From positions 1 through 64,000 of the forward strand of contig JBPCPV010000015.1 in NCBI GenBank assembly GCA_050998805.1: 64,000 nt of DNA, read 5' to 3'. This document shows, one piece after another, positions 42,074 to 50,533 of the stretch. The translations under genes and the position numbers were made by a program. The notes below the pieces were generated by a model, which did no database searches, was not told where the DNA came from, and was given only the letters and a program-made list of their open reading frames with translations. Source of the DNA: JAICKM01 sp050998805 (GTDB lineage Bacteria; Chloroflexota; Chloroflexia; QHBQ01; JAICKM01). The stretch's first letter is position 1. Each line of letters opens with the position of its first letter.

Positions 42074-42148
42074 CGGGGAGTAGCTCAGCTAGGCTAGAGC
42101 GCAGCGTTCGGGACGCTGAGGTCGGAGGTTCAAGTCCTCTCTCCCCGA
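42074..42148 (+). tRNA. tRNA-Pro, anticodon CGG
   Basis: The acceptor CGGGGAG pairs with CTCCCCG, the D stem GCTC with GAGC, the anticodon stem CAGCG with CGCTG around TTCGGGA, and the T stem GGAGG with CCTCT around TTCAAGT. The anticodon CGG reads CCG. The discriminator is A; CCA is not encoded. Confidence 0.95.
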
Positions 42149-42156
42149 CCCACTCG

Positions 42157-42190
42157 GCCCCTCGGCTCTTCCTGCCGAGGGGCTTTTCTT
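42157..42190 (+). terminator. Rho-independent terminator of tRNA-Pro
   Basis: GCCCCTCGGC (42157-42166) pairs perfectly with GCCGAGGGGC (42174-42183) around a 7-base loop and is followed by TTTTCTT. The T-run overlaps the -35 box of the next promoter. Confidence 0.92.
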
Positions 42191-42217
42191 GACCTCAAGC
42201 ACAAACCTTGCTATAAT
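42189..42217 (+). promoter_or_regulatory. Promoter of the BTAD regulator
   Basis: TTGACC (42189-42194) and TATAAT (42212-42217) are 17 bases apart. The start near 42224 excludes earlier start codons and leaves about 58 bases before GTG 42282. Confidence 0.8.
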
Positions 42218-42281
42218 CAATGCAGACGCTGCCGGCTTGGCCCGGCGGCGCGCACTCGGATCTCAATATAGGGAAACGCCG

Positions 42282-43610
42282 GTGAAGAATGGGAAACCCC
42301 CAGACGTCGGAACCCTCCCGCGCGAGGCGGCTGTGACCCCGGCCCCAAGCGGACTCTGGCTCCAGGGCGGTGCCGACGCGCTGCTCCAACAGGCGCTCAA
42401 CGCGCTGATCTACGGCGACGCCTCGACGGCAGCCGACGCCGCCCAGAGCGCGCTTGTCCGCGCCGAAGGCCCCGACCGCGACACCTATAATGGCTGGGCG
42501 ACATGGATGCTCGGCCTGGCACACCTCTGCACGAACGACTCGGCGGGGGCCGCTCCCTACTTGCAGCGCGCCAACGAACTCGCCCTACAGTCGCACCAAT
42601 CCACCCTGGCGATGGCCGTCTACCTCGCCCAGCAACTCTCCACGTCCTACCAGCAGCAAAACCAGATGCGCCGCCATGCAACCCAGCTCCTCAAGCAGCT
42701 CGAAGAGAACGATCTCAGGCTCACCCAAGAGTTCCAGGCGATGCTCAAGCTCGCCCGCGACGCCTGGCCGACGATGCCGGGCGCTCCCCTGCCAGCCCCC
42801 GCCGTGGAGGCACAGGCTCTCGCTCGCATCGGCCCGCAGTCGAGCGCGCTGCCTCCCCTGCGCGCGCAGATGCTCGGCCCGTTTCGCGTGCTGCTCGGCG
42901 ACCAAGAGGTGTCGCTCCGCCAGAGCCGCAAGGCAGCCGACATCCTGACGTTCATGCTGGCCCACAGGGCGCGGCCTACGCCAAAAGACACTCTGCTACA
43001 TACCCTCTGGCCCGATGTGGAGATCAAGACCGGCACCCACCGCCTCCACCTGGCGATTTCGAGCCTCCGCCAGATGCTCCAGGTCGGCAACGGCGATGCC
43101 GTCGGCTACATCCTGTTCCGCGACGACGCATATTTCTTCAACCCGCTCGCCTCGATTGATCTCGACGTGGACCACTTCCTCGAATACACCCGCCAGGGCC
43201 AGAACCTCGACCGGGCGGGCCGCCTGGCTGAGGCGCTCGCGCCTTACGAGGCAGCCGTCGGCCTCTATCACGACGACTACCTGAGCGAGAATCCCGAGGA
43301 CGAATGGGCGGCCAACACCCGCACCCACCTGCGCGAGACCTATCTCGGTATGCTCGCCCGCCTCTGCGAGGGCTACCTGGCCGCGGCCCGCCCCGAAGAC
43401 GCCCTGGCCGCCGCGCGCCGCATCCTGATTAAGGACAACTACCGCGAAGACGCCCACCGCTACGTGATGCGTTGCCTCAACCTGCTGGGTCAGCGCAACC
43501 AGGCCCTGCTACAGTACCAGATCTGCGAAGAGATCCTCGGCGCGGACCTCGGCGTCTTGCCGACAGCGACGACGACGGAGCTATACCGGGCGATCAAGGC
43601 GGAGGCGTAG
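42282..43610 (+). CDS. SARP-like regulator with BTAD domain
   Basis: The protein of about 442 residues has an N-terminal helical region with TPR-like character (about 15-150), and then an OmpR-type winged helix (about 190-280: AQMLGPFRVLLGDQEVSL, SRKAADILTFMLAH, LHTLWPDVE). It ends in a bacterial transcriptional activator domain (about 285-442, DVDHFLEYTRQGQNLD, NPEDEWAANTRTHLRETYLGML). SARP/DnrI regulators share the last two parts but usually in the order wHTH-BTAD at the N-terminus. The start is GTG 42282 with AGGGA at 7 bases, chosen because the promoter at 42189-42217 starts transcription after the other in-frame candidates. The target genes are unknown. It ends 11 bases before the convergent PIG-V gene. 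Confidence 0.87.
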   Translation: MKNGKPPDVGTLPREAAVTPAPSGLWLQGGADALLQQALNALIYGDASTAADAAQSALVRAEGPDRDTYNGWATWMLGLAHLCTNDSAGAAPYLQRANELALQSHQSTLAMAVYLAQQLSTSYQQQNQMRRHATQLLKQLEENDLRLTQEFQAMLKLARDAWPTMPGAPLPAPAVEAQALARIGPQSSALPPLRAQMLGPFRVLLGDQEVSLRQSRKAADILTFMLAHRARPTPKDTLLHTLWPDVEIKTGTHRLHLAISSLRQMLQVGNGDAVGYILFRDDAYFFNPLASIDLDVDHFLEYTRQGQNLDRAGRLAEALAPYEAAVGLYHDDYLSENPEDEWAANTRTHLRETYLGMLARLCEGYLAAARPEDALAAARRILIKDNYREDAHRYVMRCLNLLGQRNQALLQYQICEEILGADLGVLPTATTTELYRAIKAEA

Positions 43611-43621
43611 AGCCTAATCCC

Positions 43622-44950
43622 TCACGCCACCCAAAACCAGTTAGCGAACCGGATCGTGTACAGCCCCAGCAGCAGCAGGCTCACCGCCAGTATGACATAG
43701 TGCAGCCAGGGGCGGCGGCCCGCGCGCGCCATCAGTATGAACGCAGGGAACAGCACCAGCGCGAAGCGCGGCAGCGACAGCAACGGGTTGCGCGGCGTCG
43801 CCGAGAGGAGAGGGAAGAGCAGGCCGAGCGTCAGGTAGAGCGCGTGCGAGGGCCGCAACAACGGCCTGTAGGACTCGCCGCCGCCCCTGGACACCCATCC
43901 CGCCACCGCCAGCCCCCCGAAAAGCAGCAGCGTCGCCAGGTAGAACCAGCTCTGGTTCTCCTCTTGGTAGGCGAAGCGCGTGTCCGCCGCAGCCTTGAAT
44001 GCGTTCACGACCGTGTTCCAGGGCAGGCTGAACGCCCGATTCCACTCGGCCTGCGTCGTCAAGAACGCCACCGGATCCCCCAGCGCCAACCCCGACCACG
44101 CCAGCAGCCCCCCCGCCGCCGCCAACGGCAACAGTAATACGCAGAACGTAGTACGGAGTGCGGAGTGCGGACTGCGGAGTGCGGAGTGCGGACCCACTGT
44201 CATTCTGAGCCTACCCACTGTCATTCTGAGCGCAGCGAAGAATCTCGGCTGACCACTGACCACTGACCACCGACCACTGAAAGCTGACGGCTGATAGCTG
44301 ATGGCTGAAAGCTGACGGCTGACGGCCTCGAGCAAAAGACACGGCAGGAGCACGACGCCGAACGGCCGCGTCCAGAGCGCGGCGGCCAGGCAGAGTCCGG
44401 CCGGGAGCCAGCGCCGGTGGGACGCGGCGTAGAACATGCCGAGGGCGAGCAGCAGGAAGAGGCCCTCGCTGTAAACCGCCCAGAAGAAGAAGGCGGTCGG
44501 GAAGATCGCCAGGTAGAGCACGGCGCGGGAGGCTGTACCCTCCGGGTACTGCTCCGAGACCAACCGATAGAGCAGCAGCAGCACGCCAGCGAAGATCAGC
44601 GAGGAGAGCACCACCCCGGCAAGCAGGTAGCGCCCGCCGAGCAGAGCGCCGAACGCACCGACCGCCCACGGGTAGAGCGGGAAGAAGGCCGTCGTACCGT
44701 CGCCGGGCCTGTAGCCCGAAGACGCGATCTGCAAGTACCACAGACCGTCCCAGTGCGCCCAGACGCCCACCAGCCTGTCCCAGAGGGCGGGCGCGGGCGG
44801 CAGGTGGTATGGCGCGGTGCCCTGCGGTGTGTGGCTCGGCAGGTAGAGGCCCGCCATGAGCGCGAGCAGAGACAGCCCGACGCGCAGCGCCAGCCAGATC
44901 GCCAGCGGCGTCTCATGCTCCGCAGCGAACCGGCGGGCGCGTGCCGTCAC
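43622..44950 (-). CDS. PIG-V-type mannosyltransferase with in-frame repeat insertion
   Basis: The 442-residue membrane protein resembles the PIG-V (GT-C) mannosyltransferase family. After helix 1 the loop WAHWDGLWYLQIASSGY carries the family's WDG.WY motif, followed by FFPLYPW and about ten helices. Residues about 208-271 do not look like protein that evolved as such: SRQLSAISYQPSAFS, RFFAALRMTVG and GPHSALRSPHSALR are translations of heptamer repeats and a dispersed element at 44139-44329, all in frame. Without this stretch the length would be near 380. The start is GTG 44950, 3 bases after the UPF0182 stop. The acceptor is unknown. Confidence 0.85.
   Translation of the reverse strand: MTARARRFAAEHETPLAIWLALRVGLSLLALMAGLYLPSHTPQGTAPYHLPPAPALWDRLVGVWAHWDGLWYLQIASSGYRPGDGTTAFFPLYPWAVGAFGALLGGRYLLAGVVLSSLIFAGVLLLLYRLVSEQYPEGTASRAVLYLAIFPTAFFFWAVYSEGLFLLLALGMFYAASHRRWLPAGLCLAAALWTRPFGVVLLPCLLLEAVSRQLSAISYQPSAFSGRWSVVSGQPRFFAALRMTVGRLRMTVGPHSALRSPHSALRTTFCVLLLPLAAAGGLLAWSGLALGDPVAFLTTQAEWNRAFSLPWNTVVNAFKAAADTRFAYQEENQSWFYLATLLLFGGLAVAGWVSRGGGESYRPLLRPSHALYLTLGLLFPLLSATPRNPLLSLPRFALVLFPAFILMARAGRRPWLHYVILAVSLLLLGLYTIRFANWFWVA
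44139..44329. repeat. Composite repeat block inside the PIG-V gene
   Basis: From left to right: CGGAGTG/CGGACTG units (44154-44191); two tandem starts of a dispersed element, partial at 44195-44210 and full at 44218-44246; then CTGACCA, CTGAAAG, CTGACGG, CTGATAG and CTGATGG units to about 44325. The 29 bases at 44218-44246 are the exact reverse complement of 5606-5634 in ispG. No stop codon arises on the coding strand. Confidence 0.92.
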
Positions 44951-44953
44951 CGG

Positions 44954-47845
44954 CTAGCGCGTCACCTGTTGCAGACAGCGCAGGTCGCCCTCCACCTGCG
45001 CCTGCTCCCGCCCGTAGGTCGCCCAGTCGCCCAGCTTGAGAGCATCCTGCGCCCGCTGGTAGTGGGTGAGGGCGTCCGCGCTCAGGCTCTTCGAGTCGCC
45101 CGTGCAGGCGATAGCCGGTGTCGGCCCGCCGGGCGTGATGGCGATGACCGGCGTGGACGGGGCCGGTGTGCCGGGGCCGGGCGTGGCCGCCACCGGTGGG
45201 GGTGCCTGCGCCTGTGAGCCGAACATCGAGGTGAGCGCGCTGTTCAGGTCTTCACCGAGGCCGACCCGCCCGCCCGACGCCGCTATCACCCGCTTGAGTT
45301 CGGGCAGGGGGCTGTTTGTTGCCTGCAAGAAAAGCGGCTCCACATACAGCACAGCGTCCGAGAGCGGGATCACCAACAGGTTCCCTTGCAACACCGTGCT
45401 GCCGCTCGTGTTCCAGAGCGTCTTCTGGCTAGAGTACTGTGGGTCTTGGTTGATCTGGGCGTCAATTTGCTGAGGCCCCAGCACGTTCGTGCTTGCCGGG
45501 AAGTGGATCACGTCAACCCGCCCATATTCCGGCTTGTCCATGCGTGCGGCCATCCAGGCGATCATGTTCGGCTTCGACGCCGGGGTGAACGGCACCAACA
45601 GCATGAACTGGTTGCGCGTCTCGCCCGGCAGGTGCATCATCGTGTAATACGCCTGGAGCGAAACGCTGCTGTCGCTCGTGCTGCCGAACGGCACGTTCCA
45701 GGCATCGCCACGGTTGTAGAATACCTGCGGGTCGGTTATATGGAAGAGTTCATACATCTGCGCCTGCACGTTGAACAGTGTCTCCGGGTAGCGGATATGC
45801 GCCTGCAACGTGGCCGGCATCGTCGCCCCATCCTTGAACAGCGAGGGGAAGATCCGCCGGTATGTGGCGATCATCGGGTCGGTCGGGTCTACCACATAGA
45901 AGGTCATCGCGCCGTTATAGGCGTCTATAACAATCTTCACCGAGTTGCGGATGTAGTTTGTGTTGCCGTCGACGCCGTCCAGAGGGGTCGAGTTCGGGTA
46001 GCGGTTGCTGGTCGTGAAGGCGTCCTGTATCCAGTAGAGCTTGCCGTCGGCGATCACTATATACGGGTCGCTGTCGTATTGCAGGAAGGGCGCGACCCGC
46101 TGCACCGCGTCATGTATATCGCGGTGGAAGAGCGCCCTGCTGTCGTCGTGGATATATTCCGAGATCAGTATGCTGAAGTCGCCGAAGTACGCCGCGAGTT
46201 GCAGCCGGTTGAGATAGTTGCCGACCGCGATGCCGCCCGTGCCGGTGTAGACGGTCATCTTGTCGCCGTCGCCGGCCGGGTAATCGAACTCCTGGGTGCC
46301 GGTGCCCACGAACACGTAGTTGTCCTCGGCCTCCCCGTAGTATATCTGCGGCCTGTTCACCTGCAAAACCGGGTCTTCACTCACCGGCGGAAGGTCATGC
46401 ACCAGGAAGTGGGGCTGTCCGGCGTTCTCGATCTGGTTCACCGGGCTGGCGACCACTCCGTAGCCGTGGGTGTAGACAAGGTGCTGGTTGACCCAGGTTT
46501 GAGCCTGCGTCGCCAGACCCGCCGGGTTGAGTTCGCGCGCCGAAATCATCACCTGCTGCTCTGTGCCGCCCAGCGTGTAGCGGTCGAGGTCGACGCCATG
46601 GAAGATATAGTACGGGCGCAGCGACTGAAGCTGCCCGTAGGTATCGAGCAGCGGCCTGTAATCCCAGAGGCGGATGCTGTCAACTAGGCTGCGGTTATTC
46701 GCAACATCGGCGGGGGTGAGGCCGGTCGCCGGTTGCGCGGCCCGCTCCCCGAACTTGTCGAGGCCGAAAGCCGCCCGCGTCGCCGCGATGTTGTTGGCGA
46801 TGTACGGGCTTTCCTTGTCCTTCTCGGCGGGCTGCACGCTGAAGGTCTGCACGATGCCCGGATAGATCCCGCCGACGACCACCTGCGCGAGCACCCAGAC
46901 CGCCGCGCCCACGGCCAACGGCACCAGTGCCCGCCGCCGCAGGTTCACCAGCAGCAGCAGCGCGATGCCGACCGTCACGACTATGAGCACCTGGAAGGCG
47001 AACAGCCTGGCGTGTTCGTCGGTGTACGACACGCCGTGGAGCGCATTGTGCGACGAGAAAAGCAGGTCGTATTGATTGAACCAGTATCCGACCGCCATGA
47101 GCAGAAGGAACGCGACGCCGAGGAAGCTGAGGTGGGCAACCAGGCGCGGGTCGGGCGAGAAACGCTGCCCCGCGCCGAGCAGCCCCGGCCTCGTCGCGTA
47201 GATTACCGCCGTGCCTATCGCCGCCAGCACCACCAGCCCCAGCGCCCAGTTGCGGAGGAACTCGTAAAACGGCAGCTCGAATACATAGAAGCCGATGTCT
47301 TGGTGGAAGATCGCGTCGCTGCTGCCGAAGCCGGTGTGATTGAAATAGGTCAGCACCGTGCTCCACTCGCCTGCGGCAATGAAGCCCATGATCAGCCCGA
47401 CCACCGCCACGCCCGCCGCCAGCCCCAAACCGAGCAGCCGTGGATCCACGATCTGTTGCTGCCCGGCGTAGACTTCGCCCTGCGTGACCACCCGCCTCGC
47501 GGCCAGCCAGTTGAGCGCGAGGAAGATCGCGGCGACGACGAGCCCCGCCCCGAACACCCCGAAGCCCGCCGCCAGCCTCGTGCCGTACACATCCTGCAGC
47601 CCGAGGCTGCCGAACCACTGCCAGTCCACCGAGGTTTCGAGCAGCACCGGGCCGAACAGCACGATCAGCACGACGATGACCACTATCGGCAGGCACCCAC
47701 CGCGCAGCGGCGACCCGCCACGACGCGGGATGCGCGTTGGCGGGCGGGTGCCTGCCGGCTTCGGGCGGACGAACCGCTCCTCGTATTCGTCTTCGAGCGT
47801 CGCCTTGCGCGGCGGGTCGTTGTTCGGGTGCGATTGCCGGTTCAT
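44954..47845 (-). CDS. UPF0182 family membrane protein
   Basis: The 963-residue protein belongs to UPF0182 (COG1615), found in actinobacteria, Chloroflexota and cyanobacteria, with no established function. A basic, proline-rich cytoplasmic N-terminus is followed by seven membrane helices (about 50-345, with typical loops such as SVDWQWFGSLGLQDVY and IFHQDIGFYVFELPFYEF). A large extracytoplasmic domain follows (about 360-900: YIANNIAATRAAFGLD, RLWDYRPLLDTYGQLQSLRPYYIF, QPHFLVHDLPP). The C-terminus has an acidic/Pro-rich linker and a small helical end. Length and motifs are normal for the family. Its ATG overlaps the upstream gene's stop, and a PIG-V gene follows 3 bases downstream. Confidence 0.93.
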   Translation of the reverse strand: MNRQSHPNNDPPRKATLEDEYEERFVRPKPAGTRPPTRIPRRGGSPLRGGCLPIVVIVVLIVLFGPVLLETSVDWQWFGSLGLQDVYGTRLAAGFGVFGAGLVVAAIFLALNWLAARRVVTQGEVYAGQQQIVDPRLLGLGLAAGVAVVGLIMGFIAAGEWSTVLTYFNHTGFGSSDAIFHQDIGFYVFELPFYEFLRNWALGLVVLAAIGTAVIYATRPGLLGAGQRFSPDPRLVAHLSFLGVAFLLLMAVGYWFNQYDLLFSSHNALHGVSYTDEHARLFAFQVLIVVTVGIALLLLVNLRRRALVPLAVGAAVWVLAQVVVGGIYPGIVQTFSVQPAEKDKESPYIANNIAATRAAFGLDKFGERAAQPATGLTPADVANNRSLVDSIRLWDYRPLLDTYGQLQSLRPYYIFHGVDLDRYTLGGTEQQVMISARELNPAGLATQAQTWVNQHLVYTHGYGVVASPVNQIENAGQPHFLVHDLPPVSEDPVLQVNRPQIYYGEAEDNYVFVGTGTQEFDYPAGDGDKMTVYTGTGGIAVGNYLNRLQLAAYFGDFSILISEYIHDDSRALFHRDIHDAVQRVAPFLQYDSDPYIVIADGKLYWIQDAFTTSNRYPNSTPLDGVDGNTNYIRNSVKIVIDAYNGAMTFYVVDPTDPMIATYRRIFPSLFKDGATMPATLQAHIRYPETLFNVQAQMYELFHITDPQVFYNRGDAWNVPFGSTSDSSVSLQAYYTMMHLPGETRNQFMLLVPFTPASKPNMIAWMAARMDKPEYGRVDVIHFPASTNVLGPQQIDAQINQDPQYSSQKTLWNTSGSTVLQGNLLVIPLSDAVLYVEPLFLQATNSPLPELKRVIAASGGRVGLGEDLNSALTSMFGSQAQAPPPVAATPGPGTPAPSTPVIAITPGGPTPAIACTGDSKSLSADALTHYQRAQDALKLGDWATYGREQAQVEGDLRCLQQVTR

Positions 47846-48606
47846 CTGTCTGCGTCCTCTCCTAAAAGTGCCTCGATTTCAGCGTCCTCGGCCCCCGGAT
47901 TCAGGGCCGCGAGGTGGGCACGCAGCAGGGTGCGTGCCTTGCCTCGGTCTTCGCGCAGCCGGTCCGCCGCCGCCAGTGCCGCCGGCGGTGCCCAGAGCAC
48001 CGTCAGCTCCCAAACCCGCAGGTCAAGCTCCGGGCTTGGCGGCGGATTGAAGCGGGAGCGTGGGCGGCTCGGAGCCTCAGTCCGCCAATCCGCCGCCATC
48101 TCCGGCCCGCCCGCCACCACCACCAGCGCCCGCTCGAGTTCTGCCATGACCGCCGGCGTGTCGTGGATCAGAAAGCGTTTGTGCTGGCCCAGGCCCAGCC
48201 GGATCTGCTGCATCGTCAGCGGCCCCCGCACCATCAGTAGTTCGACCACCGCCTTGCCGGTTATCCCGAACAGCCCCTTCGCGTAAGCCGCCGCCGGGTC
48301 GCTGCCCGGCCCCCGCGCGAACACCACCGGAAACACCGCCGCCGCAGCCAGCCACGGCCCCGCCGACCCAGGCATCGCCCTCCCCGCGAAGATCTCTCTC
48401 CGCGCTACCAGGCTCCCCACCCAGCCCCACGCCGCCTTCGTCGCCACACCCGCCGCAAGCACCTCACCGAGACACGGCCAACCGCCTACAGCCTGCACCG
48501 CCACCAGGCCAAGCACCTCCACGCACGCCGCCAGCTCGGCCTCCGAGGCGACACGGCCCCCCCACGATGCCCAGGGCGGGTCGAGAACCTGCGGAGCGTC
48601 AGTCAT
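47842..48606 (-). CDS. Possible winged-helix (AlkZ-related) protein
   Basis: This is a 254-residue soluble protein. The segment KGLFGITGKAVVELLMVRGPLTMQQIRLGLGQHKRFLIHDTPAVMAELERALVVV (about 105-160) reads like a winged helix with a following conserved helix. It resembles the AlkZ-related proteins of Firmicutes, whose HTH_42 relatives unhook DNA crosslinks. The match is weak and the catalytic QxQ motif of true AlkZ is not seen. The N-terminal part (WASWGGRVASEAELAACVEVLGLV) would be the family's opening. It overlaps UPF0182 by 4 bases (ATGA), so the two are cotranscribed. Confidence 0.5.
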   Translation of the reverse strand: MTDAPQVLDPPWASWGGRVASEAELAACVEVLGLVAVQAVGGWPCLGEVLAAGVATKAAWGWVGSLVARREIFAGRAMPGSAGPWLAAAAVFPVVFARGPGSDPAAAYAKGLFGITGKAVVELLMVRGPLTMQQIRLGLGQHKRFLIHDTPAVMAELERALVVVAGGPEMAADWRTEAPSRPRSRFNPPPSPELDLRVWELTVLWAPPAALAAADRLREDRGKARTLLRAHLAALNPGAEDAEIEALLGEDADR

Positions 48607-48742
48607 GCTGTAAATGCTAGACCTCGGCGGGTATCGGGAATGCCGCCCACGAATGCGGTGTCACGAATACACGAATGAGTTCGAGCCGCACAGCGCGCTC
48701 CAGATCCCATCGCCAGAGAGGCGGTTCCAGAAGTAATCCGCC

Positions 48743-49300
48743 TCATCTGCTCGCCAAATCCTCCGGCGGTCTGCCCCCAGAAGCGTAGCCTGACGCCAAA
48801 GATGTACCTCGCCGGTGCCAAAGGCCGAGCCACTCGGCAATGTCGACCGCCTGTAGGAGAAAGAAGGCCATATCGAAAGCGGACAAGCCTCTAACGAACA
48901 GCAACTGCGGTTCTAGCCCGCTCGCAACCAGTTGCTCACCGGGAGTGCTTCTCAAGGCCGAGATGGCTGGGAGATACGCGACAAAGGAACCATAGACGAT
49001 GAGAAGCATGCCAAGTACACAAATAAGGCGCACCGGCGTCGGGGCGTCTGTTAGAAGCAAACGCGCGCGTAATTTCCGCTTCCGGTCACGCTCCCGCCAG
49101 TGCAATGGCATGGCTAGTAGAGCCAGGAAAACGTTTGCAACCATGAGGAGACCAATCAATATCCAGAGCGAGAGCAGGGCAAGGACAAACTCTGCCGTCA
49201 CCGGGCGGATCACGAAGGTTGCAACGTGAATCCCTAGATTGAGCACGAAGATGAGTACTGCTCCGCCAAACGCGACACGCCACACCCACAGCTTCGACAT
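48743..49300 (-). CDS. Four-helix membrane protein, unknown
   Basis: The protein of about 185 residues has four hydrophobic helices (about 6-28, 38-62, 88-110, 135-150), a basic stretch (HWRERDRKRKLRARLLL) after helix 2 and no recognised motif. Two starts are plausible. ATG 49300 has GGGAGGGG 8 bases upstream. ATG 49336 lies 7 bases after a minus-strand TATAAT (49349-49344) and would be leaderless, adding 12 residues. The first is preferred for its ribosome site. The 136 bases between its stop and the gene ending at 48606 hold no gene. Confidence 0.65.
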   Translation of the reverse strand: MSKLWVWRVAFGGAVLIFVLNLGIHVATFVIRPVTAEFVLALLSLWILIGLLMVANVFLALLAMPLHWRERDRKRKLRARLLLTDAPTPVRLICVLGMLLIVYGSFVAYLPAISALRSTPGEQLVASGLEPQLLFVRGLSAFDMAFFLLQAVDIAEWLGLWHRRGTSLASGYASGGRPPEDLASR

Positions 49301-49349
49301 CAATCTGACCCCTCCCACTCTCGCTTCCAAACCCATGCACTAAATTATA

Positions 49350-50100
49350 CCAGACTACGCAAGGCCGTGTATGCGAGTTGCAGCGATAGCGGCCAGGCCG
49401 TCCACGAATGTCTCGATTGCGGAGTGCGGAGTGCGGAATCTGGAGGGGAAGCGCAAGTCATGTGTCTGTGGGAGAGGGCTGCCGCCCTCGATGTCTCACA
49501 CCTACCGCAAGTAAATCGAGCGCAGAGCGACTCTCCCACAAACGACCTTCCGTACTCCGCACTCTGCAATCCGTCCCCAGAGCGTTCCAGATGCTCCTAG
49601 AACGCCCGTTCGCCATCCGCCCGCCAAACTGACCACCCACCCGCTCAGAACCGTCCACGGCCTCTGTAGGTGCCCGATTCAAAATCCCAGCCCTCCACCT
49701 CCTTTTCGCGTACTTTCGTGTCGTTTCGTGTATCAAAGAATCCAAGACCCTAATCCCTACTCCATTTGGCCGATCTTTCGCCCGATCCCCCGCTTTACCC
49801 CCAAAATCTGGCAGTAAATCGCCTCCTAAATGGATATATAAAGTGAGAGGGTAAAAATAGCGCGAGATTTACGCACGAAAAAAGGAGCAGATCGCCATGC
49901 ACCCGCAACTCAGCACTCAAAACTCCAAAAATCCGTCGAAAGACCGATGCGCCCCCTGATCATACCGCCTACCCGCAAAAGACTACCTTATATTACCCGC
50001 CAGGCACGAATTATCAGAAAGCACGCCGCCTTTGTGCCTGGCCCGACCCCCGAAAGCTGATAGCTGACGGCTGATCGCTGATAGGCATCGGCCACCCGAC
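49350..50100. other. Gene-free repeat-rich region
   Basis: No convincing protein gene is visible. Heptamer units of the GCGGAGT type lie at about 49418-49443 and 49548-49578, ACACGAA-like units at about 49705-49740 (a related ACGAATACACGAA lies at 48665-48677), and GCTGATA units at about 50056-50090. An AT-rich island at 49815-49885 (with TATATAAAG) is unlike the surroundings. A 20-codon reading frame at 49897-49959 has an AAGGAG site 9 bases upstream and may be a leader peptide or chance. Confidence 0.6.
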
Positions 50101-50129
50101 TTGGCTCCCTGCCTCCGGCGTGCTATAAT
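50101..50129 (+). promoter_or_regulatory. Near-leaderless promoter of the acyl-CoA operon
   Basis: TTGGCT (50101-50106) and TATAAT (50124-50129) are 17 bases apart. The ATG at 50140 begins 10 bases after the -10 box, so the leader is only a few bases. Confidence 0.8.
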
Positions 50130-50139
50130 GGCAACCGTC

Positions 50140-50523
50140 ATGACTGAGCCTTCTACAGAGGACGCGCTCACCCGCGCCGAGCGCAGGCGGGCCGAGGACG
50201 CGGAAAAAGATGCGATGTCGGTGATCGACCCGATGGTCCGTAGGCTGCTCGGGGGGCTGGCGGCTGCGCTCTGGGGCCGAAACGGGCGGCTGCGGCACCC
50301 CAAGTGGACGCTCCACCGGCAGGGCACCCTCTGGCGGGCGCAGTCGTCGGATGGGGACACCATTGCGGTGAGCGTGGACCTGGCGGAGCGGCGCTACAGT
50401 GTGGACTGCGGCGGTGGGCCGATCTTCACCGAGGATCTGACCGAGGAGCAACTCCGCCGCGCCCTCTCAGTGGCCCACCACCGCGGGGCGACAGACAACG
50501 AACAGCCGAACGCTGAGAGCTAG
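50140..50523 (+). CDS. Small protein of unknown function
   Basis: The 127-residue protein has a charged helical N-terminus (TRAERRRAEDAEKDAM) and a C-terminal beta-like part (KWTLHRQGTLWRAQSSDGDTIAVSVDLAERRYSVDCGGG) that ends in a helix (LTEEQLRRALSVAHH). I do not recognise a family. The ATG at 50140 is chosen from the promoter; an ATG at 50128 lies in the -10 box. Its stop is 10 bases before the crotonase gene, so it is the first gene of that operon. Confidence 0.65.
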   Translation: MTEPSTEDALTRAERRRAEDAEKDAMSVIDPMVRRLLGGLAAALWGRNGRLRHPKWTLHRQGTLWRAQSSDGDTIAVSVDLAERRYSVDCGGGPIFTEDLTEEQLRRALSVAHHRGATDNEQPNAES

Positions 50524-50533
50524 AGGAGCGAGT

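Noticed and set aside
46733..48286. A 517-codon open frame on the plus strand opposite UPF0182 and the winged-helix-like gene
   Set aside because: Its translation is low-complexity Arg/Glu/His/Gln sequence typical of the antisense of a GC-rich gene, and the opposite strand encodes recognisable UPF0182.
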